DNA from: Rhodospirillaceae bacterium
GTDB taxonomy: Bacteria; Pseudomonadota; Alphaproteobacteria; UBA7985
Length of the DNA: 61,515 bases
Assembly (NCBI GenBank): GCA_002711265.1
Contig: PAGB01000047.1
Location: 1 to 61,515 of the forward strand
Direction of reading: 5' to 3'
Shown piece after piece: positions 54,499 to 61,515 of the stretch. The first letter of the stretch is position 1, and the number at the start of each line of letters is the position of its first letter. A program made the translations under genes and the position numbers. The notes below the pieces were generated by a model. That model was not told the origin of the DNA and ran no database searches. It saw nothing but the letters and a program-made list of their open reading frames with translations.

Positions 54499-56097
54499 TC
54501 AGCTCCCCCTCAGAGCTCGGTCGAGGACTTCCTCGAGCGGTTCGAAGAAGATTTCGATGGGGCGTTTGGGCTCGCCGTTGTCGACGAAGATGTCGACCGG
54601 CATCCCCGGCGTCAGCGACAGCGTCCGACGCGAGTCATCGGTCCGCGCCTGCTCGGCCAGTGCCGCGTTCAGCCGCGCGTACTCCTCGGGCGTGAAGATC
54701 ACGCGCAGATTGTAGTACGGGGTACCCGAATTCGGGTCGGTGACCACGTCGGCGGAAATACTGTCAACCAGACCGATCAGCTCTGGTGTCGACCGGGTCG
54801 GGAAAGCCGTAAACCGGGCATTGACCTCGGCACCCTTGCTGATCGAATCCCGGTCGATGGTGCGCAGCTGGGCTTCGACCACCAGCTCGTCACCATCGGG
54901 GACGATCTGCATGATCGGCTCAGAAGGCGGGATCACCCCGCCCACGGTCGCAAATGACAGGTTCAGCACCCGCCCCTTCTGCGGCGCGGTGATCTGTGTC
55001 CGGGAGACGACATCGCGCAGCCCGAGCAGCTCTTCTTCGATCTCCAGAATGGCGTTCTGGGTCTTGGCGATTTCCTCGGAGATTTCGCGGCGACGGTCGC
55101 GGTCGAGTTGCAGCGACTCAGCCTTGGCTTCTTCGATCTGGACATTGAGCTGACCGATGGCCGAGCGCTGCTGGGCGATTTGGAAGTCGGTTTCGCTCAG
55201 CGAAAGCTCCTTGGCCACGACTTTGTCGCGCTGGGTCAGATTGTCTGCTAGCAAGCCCCTGAGATTGCGCAATTCTTCCTGGTTGATCGAGCGCTGGGCT
55301 TCCAGTGCGCGGATCTGCGCCAGTCGCCCTGAAATATCTTCCTCGAAGCGCGCAATGCGGGTGATCAGCATCTGCTTGGCGCCTGAAAGCTGGTCCAGCC
55401 GGTCGAGATAGAGTGTTTGCTGTTGCTGCAGAACCTCCTTCTCATCGGCCGCCGACAGACCGAGGTCAGTCAGGCTGTTGAACACTAGGTTGCCATCCTC
55501 GACCTGCTCGGCCTTGAGCCGGTCGAGGGTTGCCGAGAGCACACCCAATCGCTTGATCATCTGGTCCTGGCGCGAGCGTGACTGCACGTCCTGCAGCACA
55601 ATCAATTGCTGACCGAATTCGACCATGTCGCCCTCACGGACGAAAATGCTCTCGATGATACCGCCCTCGAGGTGCTGTACGGTCTTGCGCTGACTGTCGA
55701 CGGCGACCTGTCCCTGCGCGAACACGCCCTGGGACAGCTTCACCGTCGAGGCCCATGTCATGAACCCACCAAAGCCGATAAACAGCGCGAGGAAGGCGAA
55801 GATCACCGTCCGGTCGCGGACGATGGTGATCGGCTCTTCAGACTTTTCGATCAGCTCGAGCTCGGACTTGTCCTGTGTTCTGGCGGGCAGGTAAATCGCC
55901 TCCAGCGCGCGCTGCTCGGCGCTGGCGCGGCCAGTCATCGGCGGCTCCTGACTGGCCGTCGACCCGTCGGTGGCACTGGTCGCGTTGGTTGCGGTTGCAG
56001 CGGTTGCAGCGGTTGCAGCAGCTTCGGCGGTTTCTGCCGCTGGCTTGTCTTCAGCCGTGGCGCCGGTTTCCGGCCGGTTTTTCCCGGTGTTGCTCAT
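54499..56097 (-). CDS. HlyD-family type I secretion membrane-fusion protein
   Basis: 532 residues. A cytoplasmic N-terminal tail of about 85 residues is Ala/Thr-rich and includes a 9-bp tandem DNA repeat. One transmembrane helix follows (FAFLALFIGFGGFMTWAS near residue 100), then a lipoyl-like half-motif, a long coiled coil (residues about 190-350) and the second lipoyl half and beta-barrel (QITAPQKGRVLNLSFATVGGV), with a C-terminal HlyD domain ending PGMPVDIFVDNGEPKRPIEIF. It bridges the ABC exporter and the outer-membrane channel. Its ATG overlaps the ABC gene's stop (ATGA). Confidence 0.94.
   Translation of the reverse strand: MSNTGKNRPETGATAEDKPAAETAEAAATAATAATATNATSATDGSTASQEPPMTGRASAEQRALEAIYLPARTQDKSELELIEKSEEPITIVRDRTVIFAFLALFIGFGGFMTWASTVKLSQGVFAQGQVAVDSQRKTVQHLEGGIIESIFVREGDMVEFGQQLIVLQDVQSRSRQDQMIKRLGVLSATLDRLKAEQVEDGNLVFNSLTDLGLSAADEKEVLQQQQTLYLDRLDQLSGAKQMLITRIARFEEDISGRLAQIRALEAQRSINQEELRNLRGLLADNLTQRDKVVAKELSLSETDFQIAQQRSAIGQLNVQIEEAKAESLQLDRDRRREISEEIAKTQNAILEIEEELLGLRDVVSRTQITAPQKGRVLNLSFATVGGVIPPSEPIMQIVPDGDELVVEAQLRTIDRDSISKGAEVNARFTAFPTRSTPELIGLVDSISADVVTDPNSGTPYYNLRVIFTPEEYARLNAALAEQARTDDSRRTLSLTPGMPVDIFVDNGEPKRPIEIFFEPLEEVLDRALRGS
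55991..56017. repeat. Three perfect 9-bp tandem repeats inside the HlyD gene
   Basis: GCGGTTGCA occurs three times head to tail (plus-strand sense) inside the part encoding the cytoplasmic tail of the HlyD protein, giving an alternating Ala-Ala-Thr pattern. Copy number changes keep the frame, so length variation between strains is expected to be tolerated. Confidence 0.9.
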
Positions 56098-57956
56098 TGG
56101 GCGTCACCCTCTGCTTCTTCAGGGCTGTCTGCGGCGGGTTGCCCCATCTGCTCGGTCTTCGGCGTCGGCGCCTGTGCCGCAGCGGCACGGCCGACAGCGT
56201 CGGCCTCGGCCTGCCTCTGTTTGGCGGCGTTGGCCTCGTCCTGCTCTTTTTTGATCGCTTCGAGCACCACGGCCTTTGGGCCGACGATGGCCCGATCCGG
56301 GCGCATGATGCACAGCTTATCGGCGATGCCGACCAGATTGCGGTTGTGGGTGACGGCGATGACCGCCGCGTTGCGCTGCTTGAGGCCGAGGATCGAGCGC
56401 GCAAGCGCTTCCTCGCCCTCCTGATCAAGGTTCGAGTTTGGCTCGTCGAGCACCACCAGAACGGGGTCGTTGTACATCGCACGGGCCAGCCCGAGGCGCT
56501 GACGCTGGCCACCGGACAGCCCCGCCCCGCTTTCGCCCAGCGGGGTTTCGTAGCCCCGCGGCAGGTTGAGGATCAGCGAGTGGCAGTGTGCCTGTTGCGC
56601 GGCGGCGACCACCTTCTGGCTGTCGATCTCCTCGAAGCGCGAGATGTTCTCGGCGACGTTGCCGTCGAACAGGTCGATGGACTGCGGCAGGTAGCCCAAA
56701 TACTTGCCCCGGTCGGCCGAGTTCCAGGTGTAGACGTCAATGTTGTCGAGCCGGACCGTGCCGCCCCGGGCAGGCCAGACCCCAGTGATGCACTGCACCA
56801 GCGTCGATTTTCCGACCCCGGAGGGGCCGAGGATACACATGAACTCGCCGGGCTGGACATCGAGCGATAGCCCCCGGATCACGGGCTTCTGGGTGCCCGG
56901 CGGCTGAGCAACCAGATCGCGGACGATCAGCGAGGCCTTGGGCTGGGGCAGCTGCATGGCTTCGGCGCGCTTGGGAACGTCCTCGAGCAAGCCGACGAGC
57001 CGCTTGTAGGACTGACGCGCCTGAATAGCGCCGCGCCAGGCACCAATGGCCTGCTCTACCGGCGCGAGACCGCGCCCCATGATAATGGAGCCGGCAATCA
57101 TCATCCCTGCGGTAAAGGTCGAACCGGGCTGGATGGCCAGATAGGCACCGATGCCCAGCACCCCGATCTGCAGCCCAAGTCGGATCGACTTGGTCATACC
57201 CTGAATCGCGCCCAACCGGCTGACCGCGCGCGAGGAGAAATAGACCGACGGGTCGTGCTTGTTCATCCAGCGGGTCAGCAGCCGGGTCAGCATTCCCATG
57301 GCTTCGAGGGATCCGGCGTTTTTCAGCGAGCTTTCGGAGAACGAATTCGCCTGCACCCCGAACCGCCCCGCCTCGCGGAACAGCCCGCGGGTCGAGAGCT
57401 CAGCGATCAGCGCCAGGGTAAAGATAACGATGGCCCCAACGAACGACATCCAGAACAACCATGGGTGCAGGAACCAGAGAATACCGATGAAGAAGGGCGC
57501 GAACGGCGCGTCAAAGAAGGCCAGCACCGAGTTGCTGCTCAGAAAGTTGCGCAGCTGGTCAAGGTCGCGCAGCGGCTGGGTTCCTGCATCGCCCGGGCGG
57601 GCACCAAAGGCAGCCCGCACGCGGAACAGCGAGCCGAACACCTGCCCCGAAAGCTCGCGGTCTACATAGCGGCCTACATTGGCAAGGATGCGCGAGCGCG
57701 CAGCCTCCAGCATGGCCAGCAACGCGATCAGCGCGATGGCAATGCCCATAAGCGCGTAGAGCGTGTCTTCAGACTGCGAGGGGATCACGCGGTCGTAGAC
57801 CTGCAGCATGAAAATCGGGCTGACGAGCAAAAGGAGGTTGGTGAACACGGAGGTCACCAGAATGGCCCAGAAACCGACTTGTGCGCTGCCCAGAGCCTGC
57901 CTTGCGGCATTGGGCGCTGCTGTGCCCCGGTTCCTGTTCTGCGATGCTGCGGTCAT
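56094..57956 (-). CDS. Type I secretion ABC transporter (permease-ATPase)
   Basis: 620 residues. The N-terminal transmembrane domain has six helices (residues about 25-320; ILVTSVFTNLLLLVSPIFMLQVYDR) as in PrtD/AprD-type exporters without an N-terminal C39 peptidase domain. The ATPase has Walker A GPSGVGKST, signature LSGGQRQRLGLARA, Walker B VLVVLDEPNSNLD and the switch His in AVTHNRNL. About 60 Ala/Glu/Lys-rich residues follow the ATPase. It is the first gene of the secretion operon; the 704-nt gap upstream presumably holds the promoter. Confidence 0.94.
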   Translation of the reverse strand: MTAASQNRNRGTAAPNAARQALGSAQVGFWAILVTSVFTNLLLLVSPIFMLQVYDRVIPSQSEDTLYALMGIAIALIALLAMLEAARSRILANVGRYVDRELSGQVFGSLFRVRAAFGARPGDAGTQPLRDLDQLRNFLSSNSVLAFFDAPFAPFFIGILWFLHPWLFWMSFVGAIVIFTLALIAELSTRGLFREAGRFGVQANSFSESSLKNAGSLEAMGMLTRLLTRWMNKHDPSVYFSSRAVSRLGAIQGMTKSIRLGLQIGVLGIGAYLAIQPGSTFTAGMMIAGSIIMGRGLAPVEQAIGAWRGAIQARQSYKRLVGLLEDVPKRAEAMQLPQPKASLIVRDLVAQPPGTQKPVIRGLSLDVQPGEFMCILGPSGVGKSTLVQCITGVWPARGGTVRLDNIDVYTWNSADRGKYLGYLPQSIDLFDGNVAENISRFEEIDSQKVVAAAQQAHCHSLILNLPRGYETPLGESGAGLSGGQRQRLGLARAMYNDPVLVVLDEPNSNLDQEGEEALARSILGLKQRNAAVIAVTHNRNLVGIADKLCIMRPDRAIVGPKAVVLEAIKKEQDEANAAKQRQAEADAVGRAAAAQAPTPKTEQMGQPAADSPEEAEGDAQ

Positions 57957-58660
57957 GCAGACACGCCTTTCATAATTCTTAGAACGATTTTGTCCCTTCT
58001 TAGGCCACTTTGGCGCGTAATCAAAACGGCATTTTCGGGACAGATGAGGGGAAAATCTCAGTTCGTGGAAGCTGCCGACCAGCCAGAAAGACCCGGCCCG
58101 ACGACAGCCTCACGAAATCAATGAGAGCACGATCAGACTTGACCGCCCTTCCCTTGCCGCGTTCGGGCCTTTAAACGCCCGATTTGAATGTGCCGGCTTC
58201 CAACCTTGAAAAACATTGGCCTTCTGCGTTCCATCCATTGTTTAGGGCAAAATGCTGCCCGGTTTGTGCAGGATGAAGCCGCCGAAGACGGCCAAATCCA
58301 CAAAACAGCCCGGGCCACATTGAAGTTTCCTGCTCGCACCCCAAATACAGCAGACAGGAAAGCGGTAACGCATTGAAATTAAACCAATTATTAAATTTTT
58401 CTTTGGTCTTTTGTCTCAACACCCCAGAACTGTAGTTCAGTGATACGTCAACAAACGACTCGGGCGCAAGCGAGATTATGCGTCATTTTTGCACCATATC
58501 AGCGCCCTGTGACTCAGAAGACTCACTTATGAGAACAGACCGGAACAGCCGCGCCCTAATCTCGGGTCAGCAGCACATTTCGCTGCACAATGTGGCGACA
58601 GCATCGACAAACGCCCAGGGCTCCCGGCAATGTGGCGGGGTCAGGCATTGAGAGAGAACC
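57957..58660. other. Large non-coding gap between the secretion operon and recO
   Basis: 704 nt between divergent units. It is AT-richer than the rest of the window, especially 58360-58430, where A/T runs (AATTATTAAATTTTTC) look promoter-like. A small hairpin, CGGGC / GCCCG around CTTTAAAC, lies near 58164-58181. The decamer CAATGTGGCG occurs twice 40 nt apart (58588-58597 and 58628-58637) just before recO. Short frames here have no ribosome-binding site or recognisable product. Regulatory sites for type I secretion and for recO should be here; a small RNA is possible but not shown. Confidence 0.5.
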
Positions 58661-59398
58661 ATGGTTGAATGGCGCATGCCGGGTGTTGTTCTGTCGGCCC
58701 GTCGCTTCGGCGAAGGCGATCTGGTGGTCCACGCCCTGACCGAAGAGCTGGGCCTGCACGCTGGATTGGTTCATGGCGGCGGCTCCAAGCGCAACCGGGT
58801 CGACTATGAAATCGGCAACCGGCTCGACTTCTCATGGGCCGCGCGCTTGAACGAGCATCTGGGCAGCTACCGCACCGACCTTATCAACGCCCCGGCCGCC
58901 GGGATCATGCAGGACGCCCACCGCCTCGCCGGGCTGGCCAGCCTGTGCGCGCTGATCGACACCGCCCTGCCTGAGCGCGAGCCGGCGCCGGGCCTGTTCG
59001 CTGCGCTGAACCTGTGGCTGGACCAGATCAACGAGCCGCACTGGGCGCCACTGCTGGTGCGGATCGAGCTGGGCCTGCTTGAAGTGCTGGGTTTCGGTCT
59101 GGACCTTTCATCCTGCGCGGTCACCGGCGAGAGCGACAACCTCACCCACGTCTCACCCCGCACCGGGCGCGCGGTCTCTGCTACCGCCGCCGAGCCCTAT
59201 CTCGACAGGCTGCTGCCCCTGCCCGGCTTCCTGCTCGGCGGGAAAAGCGCTGGCGACGCCAATGTCCTCGCCGGACTGCGGTTGTCCGGTTACTTCCTCG
59301 AGCGCCGGGTATTCAACGTCCACAACTGGACCCTGCCCCCCCAGCGCGCCTTGCTGTTGCAGCGCATGCAGCGGCGTATCGACGAAGCCAGCGCCTGA
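58661..59398 (+). CDS. recO: DNA repair protein RecO
   Basis: 245 residues. RecO helps load RecA onto SSB-coated DNA with RecR. An N-terminal OB fold (PGVVLSARRFGEGDLVVHALTEELGLHAGLVHGG) is followed by the helical C-terminal domain (RLAGLASLCALIDTALPEREP; LLVRIELGLLEVLGFGLDLSSCAVTG). A complete CxxC zinc site is not evident, as in many proteobacterial RecO proteins. It starts at ATG 58661 with GAGAGAGAACC upstream, and GT39 follows after 3 nt, so the two are probably co-transcribed. Confidence 0.94.
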   Translation: MVEWRMPGVVLSARRFGEGDLVVHALTEELGLHAGLVHGGGSKRNRVDYEIGNRLDFSWAARLNEHLGSYRTDLINAPAAGIMQDAHRLAGLASLCALIDTALPEREPAPGLFAALNLWLDQINEPHWAPLLVRIELGLLEVLGFGLDLSSCAVTGESDNLTHVSPRTGRAVSATAAEPYLDRLLPLPGFLLGGKSAGDANVLAGLRLSGYFLERRVFNVHNWTLPPQRALLLQRMQRRIDEASA

Positions 59399-59401
59399 GC
59401 C

Positions 59402-61015
59402 ATGCCAGCGCCGGGAGCCGATATTCAGAACAGGGCCATCTGGGGCTTGCCGACCATGCTTTGGATGGCTTTGGTCATCATGGCGCTGGTCCGCTTCGGA
59501 CTCATGCTCGGTACCGGGCCGATCCACGACGAAGCCTACTACTGGGCGTGGAGCCAGCGTCTGGACTACGGCTACTACGATCAACCCTTCCTGGTCGGCT
59601 GGCTGCTCTGGCCCTTTGTCAGCGTGCTCGGCGATCAGGCTTGGGTGCTGCGGCTGGTCTCGGGCGGGCTGACGCTGCTGACCAGCGTGTTTCTGGCCCG
59701 CCTCGCGCTCGATCTCGCGGCACAGACCGACGAGCGCGGGCAGGTCGACGCGGCTCAGGTAAGGGCGACCAGCACCGGCCTTGGGGTGCTGCTGCTCACC
59801 AGTCCTGCGCTTTGGGGTCTGGGCCTGTTCTACGTCCACGACGCAGTGATGATGACCTTCTTGAGCCTCGGACTGCTGCTTGGCACAGGGGCGCTGCAGC
59901 GCGGGTCGATGCTGCTGTGGCTGGCGACCGGGGCGGCGCTCGCGCTCGCGTTTTCGGCGAAGGTATCGGCAGCGCTCTGGATCGCGGCCTTTGGGCTGGC
60001 CTTCCTGCTCGTGCCTTCGGGCCGGGCGCAGTTGCGTCGGGCGGGACCATGGCTCGCCGCCCTGATCATTCTGGCCGCAGCGGCGCTGTTTGTGCTGTGG
60101 AACGCCAACCACGGCTGGGTCACCTTCCGGCACGTTGGCGCCGAGCACCTCGCCCCTGAAACCGATGCCCCGGGGGAGCGGCTTGGCCGGGCTGTGCTGG
60201 TCCTGCTGGCGCTGATTATCCTCACCGGTCCAGCGGCAGCCCAGCTGTGGCTATGGCCAGCGCGTCGGGACGCAGGCCGGCCCGCCGGACTCGCCAAGCT
60301 GACCAAGCTCACTAGTTTGGGGCTCTTGCTGTTCATCGCCCTGCCCGCGCTGTTCATCCTCGGCCTGAGCCTGACGCGGGAGGTGCTGCTGAACTGGCTG
60401 CTGCCCAGCGCACTGGTCTTGAGCGCGCTGGCGGCGCTGCGCTGGCCCTCAAGCCGCCCCCGCCCTGCGGCCTTGGCCAGTCTCGGCCTGTCGCTGACCG
60501 CCTCGGTCGTGCTGTGCCTCGTCGTCCTGATCCCGCTGATGCTGCGCGAGCCGCGTTGGATGCTGTCCAACGCCCGCGATATCTATGGCTGGGAGGCCGC
60601 CATCAACGACCTTGTCGCCTACCGTGACGCCGAGTTTCCTGACCACCGCATCGTCGGCAACTACTACCTGCTCGCCAGCCAGCTGGCCTTTCACCAGAAT
60701 GAGGTCCGCGCTTCGGTGGGCGACGATCCCAGACCGCATCAGTTCCAGCTGTTCGCGCACGCGCCTGCGGGCGGGAACAGCCGGGCACCAGGCCCCGTGC
60801 TGGTCCTGACCACTGATCAGGCCAGCGGACAAGCGGCGCTGGAAGGCTGGTACTGCGACCTGCAACCGCTGCGACCGTGGCGCATCATGCACAGGGACTT
60901 TGTCATCGATACGCTATTCCTGTTCCGGGTTGATGACCGGCTCAGCGACGCCAAAACAAGCTGCGAGATACCAGGCGAGACAGACGAGTCAGACAAGACT
61001 GACGGACCCGACTGA
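59402..61015 (+). CDS. Glycosyltransferase family 39 membrane protein (ArnT/PMT-like)
   Basis: 537 residues with about ten to twelve transmembrane helices and a periplasmic C-terminal portion. The first periplasmic loop has the catalytic DE of GT39/ArnT in GPIHDEAYYWAWSQRLDYGYYDQPFL. Members transfer sugars from polyprenyl-phosphate carriers to lipid A or other acceptors; the acceptor here is unknown. The C-terminal tail is rich in Asp, Thr and Lys. It begins 3 nt after recO. galE, about 37 kb away, is the only other sugar-envelope gene seen. Confidence 0.88.
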   Translation: MPAPGADIQNRAIWGLPTMLWMALVIMALVRFGLMLGTGPIHDEAYYWAWSQRLDYGYYDQPFLVGWLLWPFVSVLGDQAWVLRLVSGGLTLLTSVFLARLALDLAAQTDERGQVDAAQVRATSTGLGVLLLTSPALWGLGLFYVHDAVMMTFLSLGLLLGTGALQRGSMLLWLATGAALALAFSAKVSAALWIAAFGLAFLLVPSGRAQLRRAGPWLAALIILAAAALFVLWNANHGWVTFRHVGAEHLAPETDAPGERLGRAVLVLLALIILTGPAAAQLWLWPARRDAGRPAGLAKLTKLTSLGLLLFIALPALFILGLSLTREVLLNWLLPSALVLSALAALRWPSSRPRPAALASLGLSLTASVVLCLVVLIPLMLREPRWMLSNARDIYGWEAAINDLVAYRDAEFPDHRIVGNYYLLASQLAFHQNEVRASVGDDPRPHQFQLFAHAPAGGNSRAPGPVLVLTTDQASGQAALEGWYCDLQPLRPWRIMHRDFVIDTLFLFRVDDRLSDAKTSCEIPGETDESDKTDGPD

Positions 61016-61297
61016 GGATAGCAGGGATCTGCTCCCCCCCCATTCGCCCAAGGATTACTGGAAGACCCGGACCCATGGCCTGACAATGGTGACCACACCG
61101 CAGCAACCCTTCGATATAGCGCCGGCCCCGAGGCTACCCAACCACTTTCGATTGCTGCCTGTACACCGGTCCTAAAACGGTCGAGGGTTTCTGCAAGAGA
61201 AGAACAGCCATAGGCCAGATGCGACGATGTAATTCTGTCGCAAGGCAAAAAAAGCCGGTATGAACCCTGCAAGAACACAGCGTGCTGGAGAAAATAC
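61016..61297. promoter_or_regulatory. ahcY upstream region
   Basis: 282 nt without a gene; it should contain the ahcY promoter and leader. I looked for an S-adenosylhomocysteine riboswitch, common before ahcY in some proteobacteria, and did not find its conserved core. A small GGC-A7-GCC stem-loop occurs at about 61244-61256. Confidence 0.5.
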
Positions 61298-61515
61298 ATG
61301 AGCGCCGTTGATTATAAAGTTGCCGATATCGGCCTTGCCGACTGGGGCATGAAAGAAATTGCCATCGCCGAAACCGAAATGCCGGGCCTGATGGCGCTGC
61401 GTGACGAATTCGGTGAAAGCAAGCCACTGGCGGGCGCGCGCATCGCCGGTTGCCTACACATGACCATCCAGACGGCAGTTCTGATCCAGACGCTGGAAGC
61501 GCTGGGCGCGACCGT
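61298..61515 (+). CDS. ahcY: Adenosylhomocysteinase, N-terminal part (runs off right edge)
   Basis: Hydrolyses S-adenosylhomocysteine to homocysteine and adenosine, recycling the methyl cycle. The visible 72 residues ([55 protein letters not shown]) are the highly conserved start of AhcY, including the substrate-binding His and Thr. GGAG lies 7 nt before ATG 61298. The rest lies beyond the window. AhcY fits the methyl-group theme of the methyltransferase and demethylating enzymes in the window, but it is a housekeeping gene. Confidence 0.97.
   Translation, partial: MSAVDYKVADIGLADWGMKEIAIAETEMPGLMALRDEFGESKPLAGARIAGCLHMTIQTAVLIQTLEALGAT

Noticed and set aside
58529-58651. 40-codon frame just before recO
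   Set aside because: No ribosome-binding site and a composition unlike nearby proteins.
61016-61297. Possible SAH riboswitch before ahcY
   Set aside because: The conserved core of that riboswitch class could not be found; only a small stem-loop is present.

Overview
The window comes from a high-GC chromosome with tightly packed genes on both strands. No rRNA, tRNA, CRISPR array, phage or intact insertion sequence is visible. Protein families point to an alphaproteobacterium, most likely Rhodospirillales-like and marine or halotolerant. The supporting genes are a cupin DMSP-lyase homologue, betaine/carnitine-type catabolic enzymes, cytochrome-linked urate oxidase PuuD, methylmalonyl-CoA mutase and a type I secretion operon. 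This placement is inferred from gene content; no marker-gene phylogeny could be run.

Layout. 0-7.4 kb: the end of dihydroorotase and pyrE, then a minus-strand series (LysR regulator, APH(6)/Hur-type kinase, acetyl-CoA synthetase, AEC permease). A methyltransferase gene divergent from lysR carries an in-frame stop. 7.4-12.6 kb: a B12 locus. Methylmalonyl-CoA mutase (minus) lies back to back with a cobalamin riboswitch (plus), which precedes a 49-residue membrane peptide and a Zn/Mn-type metal ABC transporter, probably a cobalt importer. 13-17.2 kb: aspS, an EamA exporter and RNase D. 17.2-21 kb: an acyl-CoA operon with an NDP-forming acyl-CoA synthetase, a CaiD-like crotonobetainyl/carnitinyl-CoA hydratase and a second crotonase. 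21-26 kb: galE, a HAD phosphatase, leuC, leuD and cysH.

26.4-42.4 kb is a catabolic region. One minus-strand series has a CMD-family protein, a dimethylglycine/sarcosine dehydrogenase-like flavoprotein, an alcohol dehydrogenase-like oxidoreductase, an enolase-superfamily enzyme resembling hydroxyproline-betaine epimerase or cis-3-hydroxyproline dehydratase, and a class III aminotransferase. It is followed by a PQQ sugar dehydrogenase, PuuD, a PhyH dioxygenase, a Tat-exported CIA30 protein, the PsuK-PsuG pseudouridine module, and a DddQ/DddL-like cupin divergent from an RpiR regulator plus a CntA/GbcA-like Rieske oxygenase. The shared theme is use of methylated osmolytes and of nucleobases or nucleosides.

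42.6-61.5 kb: a cold-shock pair (RhlE-type helicase and CspA), a gluconokinase with no canonical start codon, and a large glutamate-synthase-like protein (about 1,790 residues) followed after 14 nt by a CysJ-type diflavin reductase instead of gltD. Then come a three-gene type I secretion operon, recO, a GT39 glycosyltransferase and the start of ahcY. The most notable candidates are the GltB-like/diflavin reductase pair, the riboswitch-controlled small membrane protein with its transporter, and the cupin-RpiR-Rieske cluster.
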